A stretch of DNA of 64,000 bases from Hydractinia symbiolongicarpus (Eukaryota; Cnidaria; Hydrozoa; Anthoathecata; Hydractiniidae), in assembly GCF_029227915.1 (NCBI RefSeq), contig NC_079878.1:31585501-31649500 (forward strand), written 5' to 3'. Positions 26,301 to 38,259 of the stretch are shown in pieces. The first letter of the stretch is position 1; the number at the start of each line of letters is the position of its first letter. Below the pieces are notes generated by a model. The model was not told the origin of the DNA. It did no database searches and saw only the letters and a list, made by a program, of their open reading frames with translations. The position numbers and the translations under genes were made by a program.

Positions 26301-29300
26301 AAGATAATTTAAAAAATCGTTCTGGAAATGAGTTTACTCGCAGGGTACTTTCTTTGTATACTTTTGACTATACAGGCCGAGTCCAGGATTTACGGGAAAT
26401 CGCGGGTTTTCGTTTGCCGGCGATTAAACTTCTTTTATTCAGCGTCTCATCAAAAATGAAAACATTTTTGAAAACTACAAGTCTCATGCGTTTTAGTGAT
26501 GAAAAAATACTTTAAAAAATCGTTTGGGAAATGAGTTTACTCCCTGGGTATTTTCTTTGTATACTTTTGACTTTACGGGCCGAGTCCGGGATTTACGGGA
26601 AATCGCGGGTTTTCGTTTGCCGGCGATTAAACTTCTTTTATTCCGCGTCTCATCAAAAATGAAAACATTTTTGAAGACTACAAATCTCATGCGTTTTAGT
26701 GGTGAAAGGATAATTTAAAAAATCGTTTGGGATTTGAGATTACTCCCTGGGTACTTTCTTTGTATACTTTTGGCTATACGAGCCGAGTCCGGGATTTACG
26801 GGAATTCGCGGGTTATCGTTTGCCGGCGATTAAACTTCTTTTATTCAGCGTCTCATCAAAAATGAAAACAATTTTGAAAACTACAAGTCTCATGCGTTTT
26901 AGTGGTGAAAAGATAATTTAAAAAATCGTTCTGGAAATGAGTTTACTCGCAGGGTACTTTCTTTGTATACTTTTGACTATACAGGCCGAGTCCGGGATTT
27001 ACGCGAAATAGCGGGTTTCCGTTTGCCGGCGATTAAAATTCTTTTATTCAGCGTCTCATCAAAAATGAAAACATTTTTGAAAACTAAAAGTCTCATGCGT
27101 TTTAGTGGTGAAAAAATACTTTAAAAAATCGTTCTGGAAATGAGTTTACTCGCAGGGTACTTTCTTTGTATAATTTTGACTATACAGGCCGAGTCCGGGA
27201 TTTACGGGAAATCGCGGGTTTTCGTTTGCCGGCGATTAAACTTCTTTTATTCAGCGTCTCATCAAAAATGAAAACATTTTTGAAAACTACAAGTCTCATG
27301 CGTTTTAGTGGTGAAAAGATACTTTAAAAAATCGTTCGGGAAATGAGTTTACTCCCTGGGTATTTTCTTTGTATACTTTTGACTTTACGGGCCGAGTCCG
27401 GGATTTACAGGAAATTGCGGGTTTTCGTTTGCCGGCGATTAAACTTCTTTTATTCAGCGTCTCATCAAAAATGAAAACATTTTTGAAGACTACAAGTCTC
27501 ATGCGTTTTAGTGGTGAAAGGATAATTTAAAAAATCGTTCTGAAAATGAGTTTACTCACAGGTTACTTTCTTTGTATATACTCGACTATACGGGCCAAGC
27601 ACGGGATTTACGGGAAATCGCGGGTTTTCGTTTTCCGGCGATTAAACATCTTTTATTCAGCGTCTCATCAAAAATGAAAACATTTTTGAAAACTACAAGT
27701 CTCATGCGTTTTAGTGGTGAAAAGATAATTTTAAAAAATCGTTCTGGAAATGAGTTTACTCCCTGGGTACTTTCTTTGTATACATTCGACTATACGGGCC
27801 AAGCCTGGGATTTACGGGAAATCGCGGATTTTCGTTTGCTGGCGATTAAAATTCTTTTATTCGGCGTCTCATCAAAAATGAAACCATTTTTGAAAACTAA
27901 AAGTCTCATGCGTTTTAGTGGTGAAAAGATAATTTAAAAAATCGTTCTGGAAATGAGTTTACTCGCAGGGTACTTTCTTTGTATACTTTTGACTATACAG
28001 GCCGAGTCCAGGATTTACGGGAAATCGCGGGTTTTCGTTTGCCGGCGATTAAACTTCTTTTATTCAGCGTCTCATCAAAAATGAAAACATTTTTGAAAAC
28101 TACAAGTCTCATGCGTTTTAGTGATGAAAAAATACTTTAAAAAATCGTTTGGGAAATGAGTTTACTCCCTGGGTATTTTCTTTGTATACTTTTGACTTTA
28201 CGGGCCGAGTCCGGGATTTACGGGAAATCGCGGGTTTTCGTTTGCCGGCGATTAAACTTCTTTTATTCCGCGTCTCATCAAAAATGAAAACATTTTTGAA
28301 GACTACAAATCTCATGCGTTTTAGTGGTGAAAGGATAATTTAAAAAATCGTTTGGGATTTGAGATTACTCCCTGGGTACTTTCTTTGTATACTTTTGGCT
28401 ATACGAGCCGAGTCCGGGATTTACGGGAATTCGCGGGTTATCGTTTGCCGGCGATTAAACTTCTTTTATTCAGCGTCTCATCAAAAATGAAAACAATTTT
28501 GAAAACTACAAGTCTCATGCGTTTTAGTGGTGAAAAGATAATTTAAAAAATCGTTCTGGAAATGAGTTTACTCGCAGGGTACTTTCTTTGTATACTTTTG
28601 ACTATACAGGCCGAGTCCGGGATTTACGCGAAATAGCGGGTTTCCGTTTGCCGGCGATTAAAATTCTTTTATTCAGCGTCTCATCAAAAATGAAAACATT
28701 TTTGAAAACTAAAAGTCTCATGCGTTTTAGTGGTGAAAAAATACTTTAAAAAATCGTTCTGGAAATGAGTTTACTCGCAGGGTACTTTCTTTGTATAATT
28801 TTGACTATACAGGCCGAGTCCGGGATTTACGGGAAATCGCGGGTTTTCGTTTGCCGGCGATTAAACATCTTTTATTCAGCGTCTCATCAAAAATGAAAAC
28901 AATTTTGAAAACTACAAGTCTCATGCGTTTTAGTGGTGAAAAGATAATTTAAAAAATCGTTCTGGAAATGAGTTTACTCGCAGGGTACTTTCTTTGTATA
29001 CTTTTGACTATACAGGCCGAGTCCGGGATTTACGCGAAATCGCGGGTTTCCGTTTGCCGGCGATTAAAATTCTTTTATTCAGCGTCTCATCAAAAATGAA
29101 AACATTTTTGAAAACTAAAAATCTCATGCGTTTTAGTGGTGAAAAGATAATTTAAAAAATCGTTCTGGAAATGAGTTTACTCGCAGGGTACTTTCTTTGT
29201 ATACTTTTGACTATACAGGCCGAGTCCGGGATTTACGGGAAATCGCGGGTTTTCGTTTGCCGGCGATTAAACTTCTTTTATTCAGCGTCTCATCAAAAAT

Positions 29301-29640
29301 GAAAACATTTTTGAAAACTACAAGTCTCATGCGTTTTAGTGATGAAAAAATACTTTAAAAAATCGTTCGGGAAATGAGTTTACTCCCTGGGTATTTTCTT
29401 TGTATACTTTTGACTTTACGGGCCGAGTCCGGGATTTACAGGAAATTGCGGGTTTTCGTTTGCCGGCGATTAAACTTCTTTTATTCAGCGTCTCATCAAA
29501 AATGAAAACATTTTTGAAGACTACAAGTCTCATGCGTTTTAGTGGTGAAAGGATAATTTAAAAAATCGTTCTGAAAATGAGTTTACTCACAGGTTACTTT
29601 CTTTGTATATACTCGACTATACGGGCCGAGTCCGGGATTT
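26200..29640 (+). repeat. 1625-bp (eight-monomer) tandem duplication
   Basis: Variants at 26493/28118, 26524/28149 and 26727/28352 have a constant shift of 1625 bp (8 x 203 + 1). Diagnostic marks are CGTTTGGGATTTGAG, ATACGAGCCGAG and GGGTTATCGTTTG. Between the copies lies a 204-bp-type monomer pair starting at about 27572. Boundaries are approximate. Confidence 0.82.
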
Positions 29641-32600
29641 TCGGGAAATCGCGGGTTTTCGTTTGCCGGCGATTAAACTTCTTTTATTCCGCGTCTCATC
29701 AAAAATGAAAACATTTTTGAAAACTACAAGTGTCATGCGTTTTAGTGGCGAAAAAATAAATTAAAAAATCGTTCGGGAAATGAGTTTACTCGCAGGGTAC
29801 TTTCTTTGTATACTTTTGACTATACAGGCCAAGTCCAGGATTTACGCGAAATCGCGGGTTTCCGTTTGCCGGCGATTAAAATTCTTTTATTCAGCGTCTC
29901 ATCAAAAATGAAACCATTTTTGAAAACTAAAAGTCTCATGCGTTTTAGTGGTGAAAAGATAATTTAAAAAATCGTTCTGGAAATGAGTTTACTCGCAGGG
30001 TACTTTCTTTGTATACTTTTGACTATACAGGCCGAGTCCAGGATTTACGGGAAATCGCGGGTTTTCGTTTGCCGGCGATTAAACTTCTTTTATTCAGCGT
30101 CTCATCCAAAATGAAAACATTTTTGAAAACTAAAAGTCTCATGCGTTTTAGTGGTGAAAAAATAATTTAAAAAATCGTTCGGGAAATGAGTTTACTCCCT
30201 GGGTATTTTCTTTGTATACTTTTGACTTTACGGGCCGAGTCCGGGATTTACGGGAAATCGCGGGTTTTCGTTTGCCGGCGATTAAACTTCTTTTATTCCG
30301 CGTCTCATCAAAAATGAAAACATTTTTGAAGACTACAAATCTCATGCGTTTTAGTGGTGAAAGGATAATTTAAAAAATCGTTTGGGATTTGAGATTACTC
30401 CCTGGGTACTTTCTTTGTATACTTTTGGCTATACGAGCCGAGTCCGGGATTTACGGGAATTCGCGGGTTATCGTTTGCCGGCGATTAAACTTCTTTTATT
30501 CAGCGTCTCATCAAAAATGAAAACAATTTTGAAAACTACAAGTCTCATGCGTTTTAGTGGTGAAAAGATAATTTAAAAAATCGTTCTGGAAATGAGTTTA
30601 CTCGCAGGGTACTTTCTTTGTATACTTTTGACTATACAGGCCGAGTCCGGGATTTACGCCAAATAGCGGGTTTCCGTTTGCCGGCGATTAAAATTCTTTT
30701 ATTCAGCGTCTCATCAAAAATGAAAACATTTTTGAAAACTAAAAGTCTCATGCGTTTTAGTGGTGAAAAGATAATTTAAAAAATCGTTCTGGAAATGAGT
30801 TTACTCGCAGGGTACTTTCTTTGTATACTTTTGACTATACAGGCCGAGTCCGGGATTTACGGGAAATCGCGTGTTTTCGTTTGCCGGCGATTAAACTTCT
30901 TTTATTCAGCGTCTCATCAAAAATGAAAACATTTTTGAAAACTACAAGTCTCATGCGTTTTAGTGATGAAAAAATACTTTAAAAAATCGTTCGGGAAATG
31001 AGTTTACTCCCTGGGTATTTTCTTTGTATACTTTTGACTTTACGGGCCGAGTCCGGGATTTACGGGAAATTGCGGGTTTTCGTTTGCCGGCGATTAAACT
31101 TCTTTTATTCAGCGTCTCATCAAAAATGAAAACATTTTTGAAGACTACAAGTCTCATGCGTTTTAGTGGTGAAAGGATAATTTAAAAAATCGTTCTGAAA
31201 ATGAGTTTACTCACAGGTTACTTTCTTTGTATATACTCGACTATACGGGCCAAGCACGGGATTTACGGGAAATCGCGGGTTTTCGTTTTCCGGCGATTAA
31301 ACATCTTTTATTCAGCGTCTCATCAAAAATGAAAACATTTTTGAAAACTACAAGTCTCATGCGTTTTAGTGGTGAAAAGATAATTTTAAAAAATCGTTCT
31401 GGAAATGAGTTTACTCCCTGGGTACTTTCTTTGTATACATTCGACTATACGGGCCAAGCCTGGGATTTACGGGAAATCGCGGATTTTCGTTTGCTGGCGA
31501 TTAAACCTCTTTCATTAAACGTCTCATCAAAAATGAAAACATTTTTAAAAACTACAAGTCTCATGCGTTTTAGTGGTGAAAAAATAACTTAAAAAATCAT
31601 TCGGGAAATGAGTTTACTTCCTGAGTACTTTCTTTGTATACTTTGTACTATACAGGCCGAGTCCGGGATTTACGGGAAATCGCGGGTTTTCGTTTGCCGG
31701 CGATTAAACTTCTTTTATTCAGCGTCTCATCAAAAATGAAAACAATTTTGAAAACTACAAGTCTCATGCGTTTTAGTGGTGAAAAGATAATTTAAAAAAT
31801 CGTTCTGGAAATGAGTTTACTCGCAGGGTACTTTCTTTGTATACTTTTGACTATACAGGCCGAGTCCGGGATTTACGCGAAATCGCGGGTTTCCGTTTGC
31901 CGGCGATTAAAATTCTTTTACTCAGCGTCTCATCAAAAATGAAAACATTTTTGAAAACTAAAAGTCTCATGCGTTTTAGTGGTGAAAAGATAATTTAAAA
32001 AATCGTTCTGGAAATGAGTTTACTCGCAGGGTACTTTCTTTGTATACTTTTGACTATACAGGCCGAGTCCGGGATTTACGGGAAATCGCGGGTTTTCGTT
32101 TGCCGGCGATTAAACTTCTTTTATTCAGCGTCTCATCAAAAATGAAAACATTTTTGAAAACTACAAGTCTCATGCGTTTTAGTGGTGAAAAGATAATTTA
32201 AAAAATCGTTCTGGAAATGAGTTTACTCGCAGGGTACTTTCTTTGTATACTTTTGACTATACAGGCCGAGTCCGAGATTTACGGGAAATCGCGGGTTTTC
32301 GTTTGCCGGCGATTAAACTTCTTTTATTCAGCGTCTCATCAAAAATGAAAACATTTTTGAAAACTACAAGTCTCATGCGTTTTAGTGATGAAAAAATACT
32401 TTAAAAAATCGTTCGGGAAATGAGTTTACTCACAGGTTACTTTCTTTGTATATACTCGACTATACGGGCCAAGCACGGGATTTACGGGAAATCGCGGGTT
32501 TTCGTTTTCCGGCGATTAAACATCTTTTATTCAGCGTCTCATCAAAAATGAAAACATTTTTGAAAACTACAAGTCTCATGCGTTTTAGTGGTGAAAAGAT

Positions 32601-35600
32601 AATTTTAAAAAATCGTTCTGGAAATGAGTTTACTCCCTGGGTACTTTCTTTGTATACATTCGACTATACGGGCCAAGCCTGGGATTTACGGGAAATCGCG
32701 GATTTTCGTTTGCTGGCGATTAAACCTCTTTCATTAAACGTCTCATCAAAAATGAAAACATTTTTAAAAACTACAAGTCTCATGCGTTTTAGTGGTGAAA
32801 AAATAACTTAAAAAATCATTCGGGAAATGAGTTTACTTCCTGAGTACTTTCTTTGTATACTTTGTACTATACAGGCCGAGTCCGGGATTTACGGGAAATC
32901 GCGGGTTTTAGTTTGCCGGCGATTAAACTTCTTTTATTCAGCGTCTCATCAAAAATGAAAACAATTTTGAAAACTACAAGTCTCATGCGTTTTAGTGGTG
33001 AAAAGATAATTTAAAAAATCGTTCTGGAAATGAGTTTACTCGCAGGGTACTTTCTTTGTATACTTTTGACTATACAGGCCGAGTCCGGGATTTACGCGAA
33101 ATCGCGGGTTTCCGTTTGCCGGCGATTAAAATTCTTTTATTCAGCGTCTCATCAAAAATGAAAACATTTTTGAAAACTAAAAGTCTCATGCGTTTTAGTG
33201 GTGAAAAGATAATTTAAAAAATCGTTCTGGAAATGAGTTTACTCGCAGGGTACTTTCTTTGTATACTTTTGACTATACAGGCCGAGTCCGGGATTTACGG
33301 GAAATCGCGGGTTTTCGTTTGCCGGCGATTAAACTTCTTTTATTCAGCGTCTCATCAAAAATAAAAACATTTTTGAAAACTACAAGTCTCATGCGTTTTA
33401 GTGATGAAAAAATACTTTAAAAAATCGTTCGGGAAATGAGTTTACTCCCTGGGTATTTTCTTTGTATACTTTTGACTTTACGGGCCGAGTCCGGGATTTA
33501 CGGGAAATTGCGGGTTTTCGTTTGCCGGCGATTAAACTTCTTTTATTCAGCGTCTCATCAAAAATGAAAACATTTTTGAAGACTACAAGTCTCATGCGTT
33601 TTAGTGGTGAAAGGATAATTTAAAAAATCGTTCTGAAAATGAGTTTACTCACAGGTTACTTTCTTTGTATATACTCGACTATACGGGCCAAGCACGGGAT
33701 TTACGGGAAATCGCGGGTTTTCGTTTTCCGGCGATTAAACATCTTTTATTCAGCGTCTCATCAAAAATGAAAACATTTTTGAAAACTACAAGTCTCATGC
33801 GTTTTAGTGGTGAAAAGATAATTTTAAAAAATCGTTCTGGAAATGAGTTAACTCCCTGGGTACTTTCTTTGTATACATTCGACTATACGGGCCAAGCCTG
33901 GGATTTACGGGAAATCGCGGATTTTCGTTTGCTGGCGATTAAACCTCTTTCATTAAACGTCTCATCAAAAATGAAAACATTTTTAAAAACTACAAGTGTC
34001 ATGCGTTTTAGTGGCGAAAAAATAAATTAAAAAATCGTTCGGGAAATGAGTTTACTCGCAGGGTACTTTCTTTGTATACTTTTGACTATACAGGCCAAGT
34101 CCAGGATTTACGCGAAATCGCGGGATTCCGTTTGCCGGCGATTAAAATTCTTTTATTCAGCGTCTCATCAAAAATGAAACCATTTTTGAAAACTAAAAGT
34201 CTCATGCGTTTTAGTGGTGAAAAGATAATTTAAAAAATCGTTCTGGAAATGAGTTTACTCGCAGGGTACTTTCTTTGTATACTTTTGACTATACAGGCCG
34301 AGTCCAGGATTTACGGGAAATCGCGGGTTTTCGTTTGCCGGCGATTAAACTTGTTTTATTCAGCGTCTCATCCAAAATGAAAACATTTTTGAAAACTACA
34401 AGTCTCATGCGTTTTAGTGGTGAAAAAATAATTTAAAAAATCGTTCGAGAAATGAGTTTACTCCCTGGGTATTTTCTTTGTATACTTTTGACTTTACGGG
34501 CCGAGTCCGGGATTTACGGGAAATCGCGGGTTTTCGTTTGCCGGCGATTAAACTTCTTTTATTCCGCGTCTCATCAAAAATGAAAACATTTTTGAAGACT
34601 ACAAATCTCATGCGTTTTAGTGGTGAAAGGATAATTTAAAAAATCGTTTGGGATTTGAGATTACTCCCTGGGTACTTTCTTTGTATACTTTTGGCTATAC
34701 GAGCCGAGTCCGGGATTTACGGGAATTCGCGGGTTATCGTTTGCCGGCGATTAAACTTCTTTTATTCAGCGTCTCATCAAAAATGAAAACAATTTTGAAA
34801 ACTACAAGTCTCATGCGTTTTAGTGGTGAAAAGATAATTTAAAAAATCGTTCTGGAAATGAGTTTACTCGCAGGGTACTTTCTTTGTATACTTTTGACTA
34901 TACAGGCCGAGTCCGGGATTTACGCCAAATAGCGGGTTTCCGTTTGCCGGCGATTAAAATTCTTTTATTCAGCGTCTCATCAAAAATGAAAACATTTTTG
35001 AAAACTAAAAGTCTCATGCGTTTTAGTGGTGAAAAGATAATTTAAAAAATCGTTCTGGAAATGAGTTTACTCGCAGGGTACTTTCTTTGTATACTTTTGA
35101 CTATACAGGCCGAGTCCGGGATTTACGGGAAATCGCGGGTTTTCGTTTGGCGGCGATTAAACTTCTTTTATTCAGCGTCTCATCAAAAATGAAAACATTT
35201 TTGAAAACTACAAGTCTCATGCGTTTTAGTGATGAAAAAATACTTTAAAAAATCGTTCGGGAAATGAGTTTACTCCCTGGGTATTTTCTTTGTATACTTT
35301 TGACTTTACGGGCCGAGTCCGGGATTTACGGGAAATTGCGGGTTTTCGTTTGCCGGCGATTAAACTTCTTTTATTCAGCGTCTCATCAAAAATGAAAACA
35401 TTTTTGAAGACTACAAGTCTCATGCGTTTTAGTGGTGAAAGGATAATTTAAAAAATCGTTCTGAAAATGAGTTTACTCACAGGTTACTTTCTTTGTATAT
35501 ACTCGACTATACGGGCCAAGCACGGGATTTACGGGAAATCGCGGGTTTTCGTTTTCCGGCGATTAAACATCTTTTATTCAGCGTCTCATCAAAAATGAAA

Positions 35601-36541
35601 ACATTTTTGAAAACTACAAGTCTCATGCGTTTTAGTGGTGAAAAGATAATTTTAAAAAATCGTTCTGGAAATGAGTTTACTCCCTGGGTACTTTCTTTGT
35701 ATACATTCGACTATACGGGCCAAGCCTGGGATTTACGGGAAATCGCGGATTTTCGTTTGCTGGCGATTAAACCTCTTTCATTAAACGTCTCATCAAAAAT
35801 GAAAACATTTTTAAAAACTACAAGTCTCATGCGTTTTAGTGGTGAAAAAATAACTTAAAAAATCATTCGGGAAATGAGTTTACTTCCTGAGTACTTTCTT
35901 TGTATACGTTGTACTATACAGGCCGAGTCCGGGATTTACGGGAAATCGCGGGTTTTCGTTTGCCGGCGATTAAACTTATTTTATTCAGCGTCTCATCAAA
36001 AATGAAAACAATTTTGAAAACTACAAGTCTCATGCGTTTTAGTGGTGAAAAGATAATTTAAAAAATCGTTCTGGAAATGAGTTTACTCGCAGGGTACTTT
36101 CTTTGTATACTTTTGACTATACAGGCCGAGTCCGGGATTTACGCGAAATCGCGGGTTTCCGTTTGCCGGCGATTAAAATTCTTTTACTCAGCGTCTCATC
36201 AAAAATGAAAACATTTTTGAAAACTAAAAGTCTCATGCGTTTTAGTGGTGAAAAGATAATTTAAAAAATCGTTCTGGAAATGAGTTTACTCGCAGGGTAC
36301 TTTCTTTGTATACTTTTGACTATACAGGCCGAGTCCGGGATTTACGGGAAATCGCGGGTTTTCGTTTGCCGGCGATTAAACTTCTTTTATTCAGCGTCTC
36401 ATCAAAAATGAAAACATTTTTGAAAACTACAAGTCTCATGCGTTTTAGTGGTGAAAAGATAATTTAAAAAATCGTTCTGGAAATGAGTTTACTCGCAGGG
36501 TACTTTCTTTGTATACTTTTGACTATACAGGCCGAGTCCGA

Positions 36542-36556
36542 GATTTACGGGAAATC
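36542..36556. repeat. Short dyad GATTT-ACGGG-AAATC in the CpG-rich half
   Basis: The five-base arms GATTT and AAATC are reverse complements around a 5-nt spacer that is ACGGG in most monomers and ACGTG in one common left-array variant (for example around 8510-8522). It is retained in most units on both sides. The arms are short, so chance is possible; it is listed because it is one of the few symmetric sites in the monomer. Confidence 0.5.
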
Positions 36557-36604
36557 GCGGGTTTTCGTTTGCCGGCGATTAAACTTCTTTTATTCAGCGT
36601 CTCA

Positions 36605-36626
36605 TCAAAAATGAAAACATTTTTGA
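36605..36626. repeat. 9-bp inverted repeat in the monomer (hairpin, AAAA loop)
   Basis: TCAAAAATG and CATTTTTGA are exact reverse complements separated by AAAA, so either strand could fold into a 9-bp stem with a 4-nt loop. The same element occurs in most monomers on both sides of the gap (for example 246-267). Some monomers break it, such as the AAAAATTAAAACATTTTT form near 451-470. A structural or protein-binding role is only inference. Confidence 0.85.
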
Positions 36627-38259
36627 AAACTACAAGTCTCATGCGTTTTAGTGATGAAAAAATACTTTAAAAAATCGTTCGGGAAATGAGTTTACTCACA
36701 GGTTACTTTCTTTGTATATACTCGACTATACGGGCCAAGCACGGGATTTACGGGAAATCGCGGGTTTTCGTTTTCCGGCGATTAAACATCTTTTATTCAG
36801 CGTCTCATCAAAAATGAAAACATTTTTGAAAACTACAAGTCTCATGCGTTTTAGTGGTGAAAAGATAATTTTAAAAAATCGTTCTGGAAATGAGTTTACT
36901 CCCTGGGTACTTTCTTTGTATACATTCGACTATACGGGCCAAGCCTGGGATTTACGGGAAATCGCGGATTTTCGTTTGCTGGCGATTAAACCTCTTTCAT
37001 TAAACGTCTCATCAAAAATGAAAACATTTTTAAAAACTACAAGTCTCATGCGTTTTAGTGGTGAAAAAATAACTTAAAAAATCATTCGGGAAATGAGTTT
37101 ACTTCCTGAGTACTTTCTTTGTATACTTTGTACTATACAGGCCGAGTCCGGGATTTACGGGAAATCGCGGGTTTTCGTTTGCCGGCGATTAAACTTCTTT
37201 TATTCAGCGTCTCATCAAAAATGAAAACAATTTTGAAAACTACAAGTCTCATGCGTTTTAGTGGTGAAAAGATAATTTAAAAAATCGTTCTGGAAATGAG
37301 TTTACTCGCAGGGTACTTTCTTTGTATACTTTTGACTATACAGGCCGAGTCCGGGATTTACGCGAAATCGCGGGTTTCCGTTTGCCGGCGATTAAAATTC
37401 TTTTATTCAGCGTCTTATCAAAAATGAAAACATTTTTGAAAACTAAAAGTCTCATGCGTTTTAGTGGTGAAAAGATAATTTAAAAAATCGTTCTGGAAAT
37501 GAGTTTACTCGCAGGGTACTTTCTTTGTATACTTTTGACTATACAGGCCGAGTCCGGGATTTACGGGAAATCGCGGGTTTTCGTTTGCCGGCGATTAAAC
37601 TTCTTTTATTCAGCGTCTCATCAAAAATAAAAACATTTTTGAAAACTACAAGTCTCATGCGTTTTAGTGATGAAAAAATACTTTAAAAAATCGTTCGGGA
37701 AATGAGTTTACTCCCTGGGTATTTTCTTTGTATACTTTTGACTTTACGGGCCGAGTCCGGGATTTACGGGAAATTGCGGGTTTTCGTTTGCCGGCGATTA
37801 AACTTCTTTTATTCAGCGTCTCATCAAAAATGAAAACATTTTTGAAGACTACAAGTCTCATGCGTTTTAGTGGTGAAAGGATAATTTAAAAAATCGTTCT
37901 GAAAATGAGTTTACTCACAGGTTACTTTCTTTGTATATACTCGACTATACGGGCCAAGCACGGGATTTACGGGAAATCGCGGGTTTTCGTTTTCCGGCGA
38001 TTAAACATCTTTTATTCAGCGTCTCATCAAAAATGAAAACATTTTTGAAAACTACAAGTCTCATGCGTTTTAGTGGTGAAAAGATAATTTTAAAAAATCG
38101 TTCTGGAAATGAGTTTACTCCCTGGGTACTTTCTTTGTATACATTCGACTATACGGGCCAAGCCTGGGATTTACGGGAAATCGCGGATTTTCGTTTGCTG
38201 GCGATTAAACCTCTTTCATTAAACGTCTCATCAAAAATGAAAACATTTTTAAAAACTAC

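Larger units (their letters stand above)
36430..36632 (+). repeat. Representative satellite monomer (203 bp)
   Basis: One typical unit, used here to describe the monomer. In order: a nearly invariant block AAGTCTCATGCGTTTTAG (36430 on); an AT-rich tract GATAATTTAAAAAATC; GTTCTGGAAATGAG or GTTCGGGAAATGAG; a variable stretch ACTCGCAGGG/ACTCCCTGGG then TACTTTCTTTGTATAC; a CpG-rich segment of about 50 bp running from ACGGGCC (here ACAGGCC) to GCCGGCGATT; AAACTTCTTTTATTCAGCG; and a hairpin-forming inverted repeat before the next unit. By hand count a consensus monomer is about 38% GC with about 13 CpG. Since 203 is not divisible by 3, reading frames shift in each unit, which argues against coding. 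Confidence 0.93.
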
